The notes: generated from the letters alone by a model not told the origin. A stretch of 64,000 bases of DNA from Clostridium hydrogenum (GCF_021432385.1 NZ_JAEACT010000002.1:1383501-1447500), one strand, 5' to 3'; positions 54,571 through 63,232 are shown, counted from the stretch's first letter. Numbers and translations are program-made.

Positions 54571-54620
54571 AATATAACTAAATGGTATTGGGAATTTATA
54601 AAAGTATTGGAGGAAGATGA

Positions 54621-56633
54621 ATGTCAATCAAAAAAAAATTAACTATTTCAATTTTAGTACTTGTTTTTTGTTCAATAACAATTACTTCTTTAATTTTTTA
54701 TTCTAGAGTGTCAAATACAATAAATCAGCAGGGTAAAGGCGAATTAAAATCATTGATGGGCCAAGTTGTAAATACGGTTAATGCTAATGTAGAAAAAGAA
54801 AAAACTGTTAATGATATGGTGGCTTTAAGAAATGGTACAGTGGATGCTGCTAATTTGCAAACAAAAGATAAAGTAGACGTCAATAATCAATGGTTAAAAA
54901 ACTATGTTAAGAACGCTGGGAATATTTCGCATACATTTATCTTAAATTCTGATTTGAAGGATGTGTCAGATAGCGAAGAGTCCTCCATTGGGAAAAACTA
55001 TAGTGATAGAGATTATGCAAAAAAAGCACTTAGTGGTGAAGATGCAATTAGTAACACCATATATTCAAATACTACTGGAAAGCCAGTAATAGTTTTTGCA
55101 AGTCCTGTTAATTATAATGGTAAAACTATAGGGGTTACAGCTTCGTCTGTTGCAGGGGAGAGTTTTTCAAAGTCTTTAAAAAATGTAAAATCATCAAGCT
55201 CACCATCAAGTTATATATATATAATAGATGAGGCAGGAAAGATTTTATATAATGCGAAAAAAAGCGGTGATATTGGAAAACCTATTGGCAATGGTAAGAT
55301 GAAGGATGTTTATAAAACTGTAATGAATGGAACAGCTCCAAGCAGTAATTTTGTTGAATATACAGATAAAGGTCAGCAAAAGATTGTTTATTATTATAAA
55401 ATTCCAAATTTAAATTGGGTTGTAGTACTTGTTGCATTTAGAAATGAAGTAATGAGACCGGTTAATGATACAATGAGGAGCACTGTCATAATTGCATTAA
55501 TAATGATAGTAATAGCTGGCGCTTTTGGTGCTTTTGTTTCACGAAAAATAGCTAATCCAATATTAGGTATAGCAGAACTTGCTAATGATACAGCAAATTT
55601 AAATCTTGTTTACAACAGTAAGTTTAGTAAATATGAAAAACATAAAGATGAAATAGGAACTATTTTTAAATCAGTTATACAAATTAGAAGTAGCTTTAGA
55701 GAGATATTAAAAAGTATTATAGAAAATTCAGAAGCTTTAAATAATAATGCTGAAAATGTTGAAAAATTAACTAAAGAACTTAAAAGATATGCTGATGAAA
55801 CTTCAATGCAGACAGAAAGCTTGTCAGCAGGAATGGAGGAAAATTCAGCAACAGTTGAGGAGATATCTGCAGCAACTGCTGAAATTACAACTTCAGTAAA
55901 TTCAATAACAGAAAAAGCAGCGCAAGGCAATGAGGTAGCTAATAATGTTCTTAATAGGTCAAGAGAAATTATAAAAGATTCAGTTGATTCAAAAAAATCA
56001 GCAGATAATATTTATAATAACGTAAAATTACAGCTTGAAGATGCTATGGAAAAGTCTGAACAAGTAAAACAAATAGATATTTTAGCAAAATCTATATTAG
56101 AAATTACAGAGCAAACTAATTTATTGTCTTTAAATGCAGCTATAGAAGCAGCAAGAGCAGGGGAAGCGGGAAAAGGTTTTGCTGTAGTTGCGGAAGAAGT
56201 AAGAGAACTTGCAGAGCAATCAGGAGAAATGGCAAATAAAATACAAGGCGTAGTGCAAATAGTTAATTCTTCAGTTAATGAATTAAATGTTCAGTCAGCT
56301 AAACTTTTAAATTTTGTTGATGAAAATGTTTCAAAGGATTACAGTAAATTCATAGAATCTGGTAAACAATATAATGAAGATTCTGAAGAAGTAAATTCCT
56401 TAATGAATGAATTTAGTACAACATCTAAACAATTAGATGCTTCAATAGGTGGTATATCAAAAGCTATATCTGAAATAGCAGTTACTGTAAATGATGGTGC
56501 AAATGAAGTTACAAGTATTGCTGAAAAATCAATTAATATAGTAAACAAGGTGAAATATATTGAAGAAAGCGTAAATGAAAATAAGCAAAGCGCTCAAAAA
56601 TTAAAAGAAATTGTATCAAAATTTAAAATGTAA
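54621..56633 (+). CDS. Methyl-accepting chemotaxis protein (sCache/dCache sensor)
   Basis: 670 residues. Helix about 7-28; extracellular sensor about 30-280 with [37 protein letters not shown], a pattern of PAS-like Cache domains for small ligands; helix about 285-308; HAMP; signalling tip [46 protein letters not shown] ribosome site precedes the ATG. Unlike the other receptors here it has 0A boxes upstream, which suggests a tie to the sporulation/solvent switch. It is followed by PB palindromes. Confidence 0.94.
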   Translation: MSIKKKLTISILVLVFCSITITSLIFYSRVSNTINQQGKGELKSLMGQVVNTVNANVEKEKTVNDMVALRNGTVDAANLQTKDKVDVNNQWLKNYVKNAGNISHTFILNSDLKDVSDSEESSIGKNYSDRDYAKKALSGEDAISNTIYSNTTGKPVIVFASPVNYNGKTIGVTASSVAGESFSKSLKNVKSSSSPSSYIYIIDEAGKILYNAKKSGDIGKPIGNGKMKDVYKTVMNGTAPSSNFVEYTDKGQQKIVYYYKIPNLNWVVVLVAFRNEVMRPVNDTMRSTVIIALIMIVIAGAFGAFVSRKIANPILGIAELANDTANLNLVYNSKFSKYEKHKDEIGTIFKSVIQIRSSFREILKSIIENSEALNNNAENVEKLTKELKRYADETSMQTESLSAGMEENSATVEEISAATAEITTSVNSITEKAAQGNEVANNVLNRSREIIKDSVDSKKSADNIYNNVKLQLEDAMEKSEQVKQIDILAKSILEITEQTNLLSLNAAIEAARAGEAGKGFAVVAEEVRELAEQSGEMANKIQGVVQIVNSSVNELNVQSAKLLNFVDENVSKDYSKFIESGKQYNEDSEEVNSLMNEFSTTSKQLDASIGGISKAISEIAVTVNDGANEVTSIAEKSINIVNKVKYIEESVNENKQSAQKLKEIVSKFKM

Positions 56634-56643
56634 AAATAATGCG

Positions 56644-56946
56644 AACAAAGGTGTAGTGCAAAACAAAATAATAAGTGGGAGCTCTGCATAAAAATGATGT
56701 GATTAATAGCATCTTGAAACCTTAAATAAAATTAATAAATCTAAGAGACTAAATCGCAAAATTCTAAGAACTTTCAATAACTCGCAAGAGGCAGCTCAAA
56801 CAATTGAAATTTCTAAGACTTTTGCGATTTAGCCCCTAAGATTTATAAAATTTTATTTAAATGTTTCTTCAACGCTATTCCTCACATCATTTTTTTATGC
56901 AGAGCTCCCACTTATTATTTAAGTTTTTGTACTACACCCTTGTTTG
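56644..56946. repeat. Palindrome PB, copy 2 (nested, about 300 bp)
   Basis: Layers from outside in: AACAAAGGTGTAGTGCAAAA / TTTTTGTACTACACCCTTGT; AATAATAAGTGGGAGCTCTG / AGAGCTCCCACTTATTATTT; AAAATGATGTG / CACATCATTTT; AATAAATCTAAGAG...AAATCGCAAAA / TTTTGCGATTTAG...CTAAGATTTATAA; loop core AAGAACTTTCAATAACTCGC and AGCTCAAACAATTGAAA. No coding capacity. Confidence 0.88.
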
Positions 56947-57036
56947 GGTAAGTTTTTAATATCTATTTAAACTAGCTCAACTACCAAAAGTTCCTGTATC
57001 TAAACTTTGTAATACGAACTTATTTAAACATTGGAA

Positions 57037-57340
57037 ATAAAGGTGTGGTACAAGTATCAAAATAACAAGGGACAGGTGCATTAAAAAAATGATGTGGTAT
57101 ACGAGTGTCGAAGAAATATTTTAAATAAAATTGTATAAACCTTAGTGGGGAATTTTTTGAAAACTTTAGAACTTTCAATTGTTTGAGCTTCCTCTCAGCG
57201 AGTTATTGAAAGTTCTTAAGTTTTCGGAAAATTTGCCACTTAGGTTTATTAATTTTATTTAAGATTTCGAGATACTCGTAGACCACATTATTTTTAATGT
57301 ACCTGTCCCTTGTTATTTGATTTTGCACTACACCTTTGTT
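57037..57340. repeat. Palindrome PB, copy 3 (nested, loop core inverted)
   Basis: Outer layer AAAGGTGTGGTACAAG / TTTTGCACTACACCTTT; second layer AATAACAAGGGACAGGTGCA / TGTACCTGTCCCTTGTTATT; then AATGATGTGG / CCACATTATT, ACGAGTGTCG / CGAGATACTCG, AAACCTTAGTGG / CCACTTAGGTTT. The core reads AATTGTTTGAGCT ... GCGAGTTATTGAAAGTTCT, the reverse complement of the core in copies 1 and 2. It lies 80-90 bp from copy 2. Confidence 0.88.
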
Positions 57341-57348
57341 CGCAATAT

Positions 57349-57873
57349 TTAAATAATTATCTTTAAATAATGGTATTTTGATGCTTTGTAGGAATTCATA
57401 TAATATATGTTTCTAGCCTGGAATGAGTGCTGGGATATAAAAGGTTTTCCATAATAAATAGAAGTAACTATTGATGAATGGAATATAGTTCCCTTGTTAT
57501 CTTGAAAAAAGATTAGGTCACCAATTTCAAGCTCACTTGGGTTTGAAACTTCTAATCCTTTTGTAAATTGGGATTTGGAATTTTCATTGTTTCTTAGATA
57601 ATAATATAGTGAATGTGCAACTGCCCAAGATACAGACCAGGTATCAGTGTTTGTATTAGAGGCGCTGCTGAAGCGATACCACCATTGGTTATTATGATCA
57701 AAGTTCATTTTAGAATTTCCTGCAAGAAGGCATTGGGATACAAAATTAGCACAGTCACCGCTTTTATCATTAATTAGTGGAAAGTATTTGTATTTTGGAT
57801 TTGGTCTTAAAGCATAAGTTAATGCATATTTTACAGCATTATTTCTATCGTAAGCATTATTAAAACCCATCAT
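57349..57873 (-). CDS. Amidase_6-domain protein
   Basis: 174 residues from ATG 57873. GAGG lies 9-10 bp upstream; an earlier frame start at 57909 has no ribosome site. The fold of the putative amidase family (PF12671) is recognisable: YDRNNAVKYALTYALRPNPKY, catalytic-type Cys in DKSGDCANFVSQCLLAG, WWYRF, GDLIFFQDNKGTIFHSSIVTSI (His) and ISQHSFQARN. No signal peptide, which is unusual since many relatives are secreted, spore-associated or toxin-like. The start codon sits in a perfect 18-bp hairpin, so translation may be controlled. Confidence 0.85.
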   Translation of the reverse strand: MMGFNNAYDRNNAVKYALTYALRPNPKYKYFPLINDKSGDCANFVSQCLLAGNSKMNFDHNNQWWYRFSSASNTNTDTWSVSWAVAHSLYYYLRNNENSKSQFTKGLEVSNPSELEIGDLIFFQDNKGTIFHSSIVTSIYYGKPFISQHSFQARNIYYMNSYKASKYHYLKIII

Positions 57874-57920
57874 ATTGTTTATCCTCAAAAATTTATTACA
57901 ATTAAACAATATGATGGGTT
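57864..57920 (-). promoter_or_regulatory. Hairpin that buries the amidase start codon
   Basis: AACCCATCATATTGTTTA (57864-57881) and TAAACAATATGATGGGTT (57903-57920) are perfect inverted repeats of 18 bp with a 21-base loop. In the mRNA the start ATGATGGG lies in the 3' arm and the GAGG ribosome site in the loop beside it. The structure would hide the start unless opened. Confidence 0.75.
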
Positions 57921-57938
57921 AAGGTCAAATATTATTTT

Positions 57939-57954
57939 TATTTAAAACATAGCC
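57939..57954. repeat. Half copy of hairpin PC
   Basis: TATTTAAAACATAGCC equals the right arm of PC; the left arm is absent. It lies two bases from the stop of the Cys-rich protein gene. Confidence 0.6.
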
Positions 57955-57956
57955 AT

Positions 57957-58115
57957 TTATTTATTTGTTACTTTAGAATTGCAGCAGCAGGATTTATCTT
58001 TTGATGAGCAAGCACTACAATTGCAGCAGCCTTGTGATTGTTTTTTCATATTTCTAACAAAGATAAGTACTGCAGCAACAACTATTGCAGCTGTTATAAT
58101 AATTTCAATTAACAT
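57957..58115 (-). CDS. FeoB-associated Cys-rich membrane protein
   Basis: 52 residues from ATG 58115 (AGGAAGG upstream); the longer upstream extension in this frame overlaps feoB and is not credible. One membrane helix (about 2-21, LIEIIITAAIVVAAVLIFV), then a tail with eight cysteines (GCCNCSACSSKDKSCCCNS). Proteins of this type often follow feoB and may bind iron or assist FeoB. It starts 20 bp after the feoB stop and belongs to the feoA-feoB unit. Confidence 0.85.
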   Translation of the reverse strand: MLIEIIITAAIVVAAVLIFVRNMKKQSQGCCNCSACSSKDKSCCCNSKVTNK

Positions 58116-58135
58116 AAAAATCACCTTCCTAAATT

Positions 58136-59896
58136 TTATAGTAAAATTCCAATATGATATACCATAAATGCAGCAATCCATGCCACACATATTTGATAAA
58201 TAATAGTGAAAGCAGCCATTGCATTGCCATATTCTTTTTTCATGGTTCCAAGAGCAGAAATGCAAGGTGGATACAAAAGAACGAAAACCAAAAATGAATA
58301 TGCAGTAACTGGAGTAAATAATTTTGGAAGAAGAATAGGCAAATTTGAACCATATAAGACTCCCATAGTACTTACAACAACTTCTTTTGCCGCCAAACCG
58401 CTTATTAGAGCAACTGAATTTTGCCATGTGCCAAATCCAAGTGGGGCAAAGAATATTATTAGAACATGTCCAATTTCTGCTAAAAAGCTGTTTTGTATAT
58501 CAACAAAGCCGGAAAAACCAAAATGAGATAGTAGCCAAATAATAATTGAAATTGAGAAAATTATTGTACCAGTTTTCTTTAAAAATCCTTTGCCTTTTTC
58601 CCAAGTATGAGTGAGCAAATTTTTGATTTCCGGTATCCTATATTCAGGTAATTCAATAATTAAAGGTTCTTCACCTTTTTTAAATAGTGTGTTTTTAAAA
58701 GCTTTTCCAACAATGAATGCTATTATAATTCCAAATAAATATAATGATCCTATAATCAAACCTTGATGTTTTGGAAATAGTGCTGCTGTTAATAAAGCAT
58801 ATATTGGCAGTTTGGCATTACATGACATAAAAGGTACGATTAAAGCAGCCATTTTTCTATCTTTTTCACTTTCCAAAGTTCTAGCTGACATTATAGCTGG
58901 AACACTGCAACCAAATCCCATTACTAGTGGGATAAAGGCTTTACCTGATAGTCCCATTTTTCTCATAATTATATCCATTAAAAGAGCAGCTCTTGCCATA
59001 TAACCACTGTCCTCTAGAATTGATATGCAAAAAAATAATGTAAGTATAATTGGGAGAAAGACAATTATTGAGCCAACACCTCCAACTATGCCATCAATGA
59101 GCAATGAACTAAACCAAGGACTTGATGAAGAAATTAATATGTGCAAGCCAGGTATTAAAGAGTTATTAACTAAATCATCAGCTATATTTTGAAGAGGACC
59201 ACCAACCCATGAGAAAGTAAACTTAAATATCAACCAAATTATAATGGCGAATATTGGGTAAGCTAAAATTTTATTTAAAAATAGTTTATCTAATATTTCT
59301 GTAAAAGAATTTGATAATGATCCTGATTTAGTAACACATTTTTTTAAAATAGATTCTATGTAGGAGTAAGTTTCTTTTTCCGACAGAAAATGATAGTCAT
59401 TATCAGCCGAATTAGTCGAAAAATCTCCACTTAATAATAAATTTTTAATTATATCTACATTTTTGTTTTTTGCAGCAATTATAGGAACTACTTCCACATT
59501 TAATTCTTTAGATAATTTATTATAATCAATATCAAAGCCTTTTTTGTTTGCTACATCTATCATATTTAATACTAGTATTATTGGTTTTTTAAATTCTTTT
59601 AGTTGTGTTGTTAAATATAAATTCCTATCTAAATTAGATGCATCAACGATATTTATAATTACATCAACATTTTCATTTAGTAAAAAGTTTTTTGATACTT
59701 TTTCTTCATTAGAGAAAGTGTCCATTGCATATATTCCAGGCAAATCTACTATTTCTATGGAATTATTTAAAAAACCTTCTTTTTTATCTACAGTTACTCC
59801 TGCCCAATTACCAACATACTGATTTGAACCTGTTAATATGTTGAATAATGTAGTTTTGCCAACGTTGGGATTGCCGATAAGTGCAGCTGTTATCAT
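58136..59896 (-). CDS. feoB: Ferrous iron transporter FeoB
   Basis: 586 residues. N-terminal G domain: ALIGNPNVGKTTLFNILTG (G1), VGNWAGVTVDKKEG (switch region), VDLPGIYAM (G3), LNMIDVANKKG (G4). A short spacer, then a membrane domain of about eight to ten helices with VGSIIVFLPIILTLFFCISILEDSGYMAR, VMGFGCSVPAIMSARTLES and GLAAKEVVVSTMG. Shorter than the E. coli protein (773) but normal for one clostridial subgroup. Imports Fe2+ under anoxic conditions. It begins one base after the feoA stop. Confidence 0.95.
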   Translation of the reverse strand: MITAALIGNPNVGKTTLFNILTGSNQYVGNWAGVTVDKKEGFLNNSIEIVDLPGIYAMDTFSNEEKVSKNFLLNENVDVIINIVDASNLDRNLYLTTQLKEFKKPIILVLNMIDVANKKGFDIDYNKLSKELNVEVVPIIAAKNKNVDIIKNLLLSGDFSTNSADNDYHFLSEKETYSYIESILKKCVTKSGSLSNSFTEILDKLFLNKILAYPIFAIIIWLIFKFTFSWVGGPLQNIADDLVNNSLIPGLHILISSSSPWFSSLLIDGIVGGVGSIIVFLPIILTLFFCISILEDSGYMARAALLMDIIMRKMGLSGKAFIPLVMGFGCSVPAIMSARTLESEKDRKMAALIVPFMSCNAKLPIYALLTAALFPKHQGLIIGSLYLFGIIIAFIVGKAFKNTLFKKGEEPLIIELPEYRIPEIKNLLTHTWEKGKGFLKKTGTIIFSISIIIWLLSHFGFSGFVDIQNSFLAEIGHVLIIFFAPLGFGTWQNSVALISGLAAKEVVVSTMGVLYGSNLPILLPKLFTPVTAYSFLVFVLLYPPCISALGTMKKEYGNAMAAFTIIYQICVAWIAAFMVYHIGILL

Positions 59897-59897
59897 T

Positions 59898-60122
59898 TCA
59901 TGCCTCCATTAAAAATATATTTTTGGCATCATTTTTTCTTATTGCTATTTTAAAGCCTCTGATTGATACAACAATAGGATCACCTAGAGGTGCAGAAGTT
60001 TTTAATATAATTTCAGTTCCCTCAATGAAGCCTAGCGCATATAATCTTTTTGATAAACTTTTATCTCCAACTATATTTTTTATAATCCCTTTTTGACCAG
60101 TCTTTAATTCGCATAAGCTCAA
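59898..60122 (-). CDS. feoA: Ferrous iron transport protein FeoA
   Basis: 74 residues, an SH3-like FeoA domain: LKTGQKGIIKNIVGDKSLSKRLYALGFIEGTEIILKTSAPLGDPIVVSIRGFKIAIRK. A cytoplasmic helper that binds FeoB. The start is TTG at 60122, with AGGAGG 8 bp upstream. First gene of the unit; a Fur-like site lies just before the ribosome site. Confidence 0.93.
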   Translation of the reverse strand: MSLCELKTGQKGIIKNIVGDKSLSKRLYALGFIEGTEIILKTSAPLGDPIVVSIRGFKIAIRKNDAKNIFLMEA

Positions 60123-60139
60123 ATTAAATACCTCCTAAA

Positions 60140-60154
60140 TGAAAACAATTATCA
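60140..60154 (-). promoter_or_regulatory. Fur-like operator of feoA-feoB
   Basis: On the minus strand TGATAATTGTTTTCA, an imperfect 7-1-7 match to the Fur consensus TGATAATNATTATCA, 18 bp from the feoA start. Iron control of feoAB by Fur is established in many bacteria. Confidence 0.55.
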
Positions 60155-60284
60155 ATTAAATGTTATCACCTACTTATATAATTGTCAATAAAAAATATTA
60201 AAGCATTGGTATGCCAACTTTTATAAAATATGCTATAATAAACATGAATATGATTTATTTTTAATTTTGCTAGGGGGATAAATA

Positions 60285-60734
60285 ATGAGTGATATACTTA
60301 AGCGTAAAAAACAAATTGCACTTGTAGCACATGATAATAGAAAGGAAGCTTTAATAGAGTGGGCAAGCGAAAATAAAGATATTTTAAACAAGCATTCACT
60401 TTGTGGTACAGGCACTACAGCAAAGCTTATTTCTGAGAGAACAGGATTAGAGGTTAAAGGATTTAAAAGCGGTCCTATGGGTGGAGATGAACAAATAGGT
60501 GCAGCTATTGTTGATGGTAAAATTGATTTTATGATTTTTTTCTGGGATCCACTTACAGCACAGCCGCATGATCCAGATGTAAAAGCACTTTTAAGAATTT
60601 CAGTATTATATGATATTCCAGTTGCAATGAATCAATCAACAGCTGATTTTGCATTGAAATCTTATTTAATGGATGAAGAATATGAAAGACATGTGATTGA
60701 TTATTATAATAAAATTAGAAAAGGCAATTTTTAA
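60285..60734 (+). CDS. mgsA: Methylglyoxal synthase
   Basis: 149 residues. Motifs: IALVAHDNRKEALIEWA (phosphate-binding), LCGTGTTAKLISERTGL, SGPMGGDEQIGAAIVDGKIDFMIFFWDPLTAQPHDPDVKALLRISVLYDIPVAMN, with the catalytic Asp in GGDEQ and the active-site His of QPHDPDV. Converts dihydroxyacetone phosphate to methylglyoxal plus phosphate, a bypass of lower glycolysis. AGGGGG precedes the ATG. Single gene, divergent from feoA. Confidence 0.96.
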   Translation: MSDILKRKKQIALVAHDNRKEALIEWASENKDILNKHSLCGTGTTAKLISERTGLEVKGFKSGPMGGDEQIGAAIVDGKIDFMIFFWDPLTAQPHDPDVKALLRISVLYDIPVAMNQSTADFALKSYLMDEEYERHVIDYYNKIRKGNF

Positions 60735-60749
60735 ATATTGAGAACCAAA

Positions 60750-60930
60750 GTGTAGTGCAAAATCAAATAACCTTTGGTAGGCGTAGAAAAATGATGTTAT
60801 AGATAAACCAGTTCAACTATTGAAATTGATGTGCACCAAAATGCCCAGAAGACGGCATTTTGGTACAAATGAATTTCAAGTTTCGCAGTGGTTTATCTAT
60901 AACATCATTTTTTCCCTACGCCTACCAAAG
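60750..60930. repeat. Layered palindrome with PA core, copy 3
   Basis: From outside in: left-only GTGTAGTGCAAAATCAAATA; CTTTGGTAGGCGTAG / CTACGCCTACCAAAG; AAAAATGATGTTATAGATAA / TTATCTATAACATCATTTTT; the PA core AACCAGTTCAACTATTG... with GGTTTATC; inner GCACCAAAATGCC / GGCATTTTGGT. It combines the outer layers of PB with a PA core, showing that the families are modular. Confidence 0.85.
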
Positions 60931-60940
60931 TTAAAAACTT

Positions 60941-61906
60941 TCACTTTAAGGTTTTAAACTCATATCCTTGGGATTTTAAGTATTCTATAACTCTTGGCAG
61001 TGCCTTAGCTGTTTCTTCCTTTCCATATGTATCATGCATTAAGATCACTACCTTATTTTTTGTACCAATAGTACTTTTTATATAAGAGAATATTTCATTT
61101 GAATTTTTCCATTTACCTTCTGCATCAAAACCATATGAATTCCAATCGATACTCACCATATTTCTTTTCCTCAAAATATTATTAAAAGCTGTTAAACAAG
61201 GATCTTTATAATATACTCTTGACATATATCCGCCAGGCATCCTTATTACTCTTGTAAAGAATGCTTGTCCCAAAATACCCTTTAATAAATTTTGAGTTTT
61301 GTCAACTTCATTCATAAAAACATTAACATCAAGCTTATTATGTGGATATAGTGCCCTTAAGTCGTGACTATAGGTGTGGTCTCCTATTGCATTCCCTTCG
61401 TTATATATTCTATGAACAAGGGTTACGGAGTTGTTATTTAATTGAATATTTTGACCTACTAGAAAAAATGTACCGTGTACATTGTAAGCTTTTAATGTAT
61501 CAAGAATTTGAGGAGTAACAGTTGTTGAAGGACCATCATCAAAGGTCAAAAAAACTGTTTTTTTGCCATCATTCACAAAGGCATTTTCGGCCTTTATACC
61601 ATCATTACTTAATTGGTTAATTGCATTAGCTGAACAAGATAACTTGATATTTTTAGATACAGTATTAAAAGCTTTTTGATCTATAGAAACAGCAGATTTA
61701 GCTAAGCCTAAACTATAGTTAGATATAGAAGCTTTTGTAGTTTCATTATTATATGAAATTGACTTGGAATTATTTGATTGAAACAAAAACTTCGAAAATA
61801 GAAAGTAAAAACAAAAAAAACTGGTAAAGAAAAGTAATATGAGAACAATACATAAATATAAAGTTTTTTTGTAAGTTTTTTCGCTGCGAGTAATGACATT
61901 CCTCAT
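60941..61906 (-). CDS. Polysaccharide deacetylase (NodB homology)
   Basis: 321 residues. Membrane anchor or uncleaved signal about 15-36 (LYLCIVLILLFFTSFFCFYF), a Ser/Asn-rich linker, then the NodB domain from about residue 112: VFLTFDDGPSTTVTPQILD (catalytic Asp pair), GDHTYSHDLRALYPH (metal His), VIRMPGGYMSR and VILMHDTYGKEET (late His). Removes N-acetyl groups from cell-wall or other glycans outside the cell. A cousin of PgdA/PdaA; whether the substrate is vegetative or spore peptidoglycan is not shown by the sequence. A GGTGG site precedes the ATG. Confidence 0.92.
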   Translation of the reverse strand: MRNVITRSEKTYKKTLYLCIVLILLFFTSFFCFYFLFSKFLFQSNNSKSISYNNETTKASISNYSLGLAKSAVSIDQKAFNTVSKNIKLSCSANAINQLSNDGIKAENAFVNDGKKTVFLTFDDGPSTTVTPQILDTLKAYNVHGTFFLVGQNIQLNNNSVTLVHRIYNEGNAIGDHTYSHDLRALYPHNKLDVNVFMNEVDKTQNLLKGILGQAFFTRVIRMPGGYMSRVYYKDPCLTAFNNILRKRNMVSIDWNSYGFDAEGKWKNSNEIFSYIKSTIGTKNKVVILMHDTYGKEETAKALPRVIEYLKSQGYEFKTLK

Positions 61907-62205
61907 TTTTTTCTACCACCTAACAAAAAATAATATAAAATAATTAAGTTACTTATAATGTACCACCAAATGAGCTGCAAATGGTTACAAAAAAACAATA
62001 CATGGTTACAAAACTATTACATAAGTAAAATCTATATAAGGATACTATAATGTCGAGAAATGGTACTATCAGTAATTAGCTGAAACAAGTTACAATAATG
62101 TATTAAAGTTTATAGGATATATATTTCATATCTACACAAACTTATATCGTAAATTTAAATGAAAGTTTAAGTTTATAATACAAAATAAATGAGGAGGAGT
62201 TTAAT

Positions 62206-62403
62206 ATGTCAAGAAAATCAAATAGGCAGTTAGTTCCAGAAGCTAAAGAAGGGTTAGATAGATTTAAGATGGAAGCTGCAAATGAAGTAGGAGTAAATTT
62301 AAAACAAGGATACAATGGAGATCTTACTTCAAGAGAAAATGGTTCAGTTGGTGGCCAAATGGTTAAAAAAATGGTTCAAAGTTATGAAGACGGTTTAAAA
62401 TAA
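62206..62403 (+). CDS. Small acid-soluble spore protein, alpha/beta type
   Basis: 65 residues: NRQLVPEAKEGLDRFKMEAANEVGV with the germination-protease site, and YNGDLTSRENGSVGGQMVKKMV. Coats DNA in the spore core and protects it. A perfect GAGGAGG ribosome site precedes the ATG. A sigma-G promoter is expected in 61907-62205, but no convincing pair of boxes was found there; nothing else is seen in that gap. A terminator follows. Confidence 0.95.
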   Translation: MSRKSNRQLVPEAKEGLDRFKMEAANEVGVNLKQGYNGDLTSRENGSVGGQMVKKMVQSYEDGLK

Positions 62404-62412
62404 TTATATAAG

Positions 62413-62462
62413 TAAGAGAGTGCTGTAAAATTAGTTAAATACTAATTTTGCAGCACTTTCTT
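62413..62462 (+). terminator. Terminator after the SASP gene
   Basis: AAGAGAGTGCTGTAAAATTAG pairs with CTAATTTTGCAGCACTTTCTT with few mismatches. Confidence 0.85.
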
Positions 62463-62470
62463 AATAAAAA

Positions 62471-62520
62471 GGCTATGTTTTAAATAAGTGTGAAAATCAA
62501 TACTTATTTAAAACATAGCC
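62471..62520. repeat. Hairpin repeat PC, copy 2
   Basis: GGCTATGTTTTAAATAAGTG ... TACTTATTTAAAACATAGCC, the same as the hairpin after recN except for one loop base, and also preceded by AAAAA. It stands alone here, just behind another terminator, so it is not needed to end the SASP transcript. Confidence 0.85.
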
Positions 62521-62569
62521 AATAATTAATATAATATAATAGTATACATAAACAAGGGGGGAATGTTTA

Positions 62570-63232
62570 ATGAAAAATTTTATATTTGTATCAGATTTTG
62601 ATGGAACGCTTACTGAAAAAGATTTTTATAAAATAATAATGGATAAATATTTAAAAGAAAAATGCAGGAATTTATATAAAGATTGGAGAAATAAAAAGAT
62701 AAGAGATATAGATTATTTAGGATATGTATTTCAAAATATAGGTAGGAGCGAAAAAGAAATCCTTAACGATATCATGGAAATAAGTATAGATCCATATGCA
62801 AAAGAATTTATTAATAATGTAAAAGCAAGCGGTGGAGATTTTGCAGTTGTAAGTGCAGGAACTAGTTATTATATTGAAAGATTATTTGAAAGCAAAGAAA
62901 TTAAGAATGTTACAATATATTCAAATAAGTCAATATTTAAAGATAATGGTTTGCACTTTCAATTGGATGAAACAAGTGAATTTTATTCAAACATATATGG
63001 AATAGATAAAGAAAAGGTTGTTAAAAAATTAAAAGAAAAATATGATTTAATTTTTTATGCAGGAGACAGTGAACCAGATTTAAAAGCAGCACTTATTTCT
63101 GATGTTGTTTTTGCAAGAGGCAATCTTTCAGAGCTTTTACGTGAAAAAAATAAAAAGTTTATAGAATTTAAAAATTTTCATGACATATGGTATAAGGTTG
63201 AAAATATATTAAGAGGTGAAAACAATGACTAA
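62570..63232 (+). CDS. HAD-superfamily phosphatase (MtnX/SerB-like)
   Basis: 220 residues. HAD motifs: FVSDFDGTLTEKDFY (nucleophile and acid Asp), FAVVSAGTSYYIERLF (motif II), then VVKKLKEKYDLIFYAGDSEPDLKAALISD (motifs III-IV, GDSxxD). A four-helix cap between motifs I and II marks subclass I like MtnX or phosphoserine phosphatase. Substrate unknown. It overlaps the glycerol-1-phosphate dehydrogenase gene by 8 bp, so a substrate related to glycerol 1-phosphate is a fair guess. GGGGGG precedes the ATG. Confidence 0.88.
   Translation: MKNFIFVSDFDGTLTEKDFYKIIMDKYLKEKCRNLYKDWRNKKIRDIDYLGYVFQNIGRSEKEILNDIMEISIDPYAKEFINNVKASGGDFAVVSAGTSYYIERLFESKEIKNVTIYSNKSIFKDNGLHFQLDETSEFYSNIYGIDKEKVVKKLKEKYDLIFYAGDSEPDLKAALISDVVFARGNLSELLREKNKKFIEFKNFHDIWYKVENILRGENND

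Noticed and set aside
57957..58427. 156-residue minus-strand protein
   Set aside because: The first two thirds overlap feoB in another frame; only the 52-residue Cys-rich protein from 58115 has a ribosome site and domain character.
58136..59896. Truncated feoB
   Set aside because: Shorter than the E. coli protein, but G domain, gate motifs and the end are complete, and it is followed by its usual Cys-rich partner.
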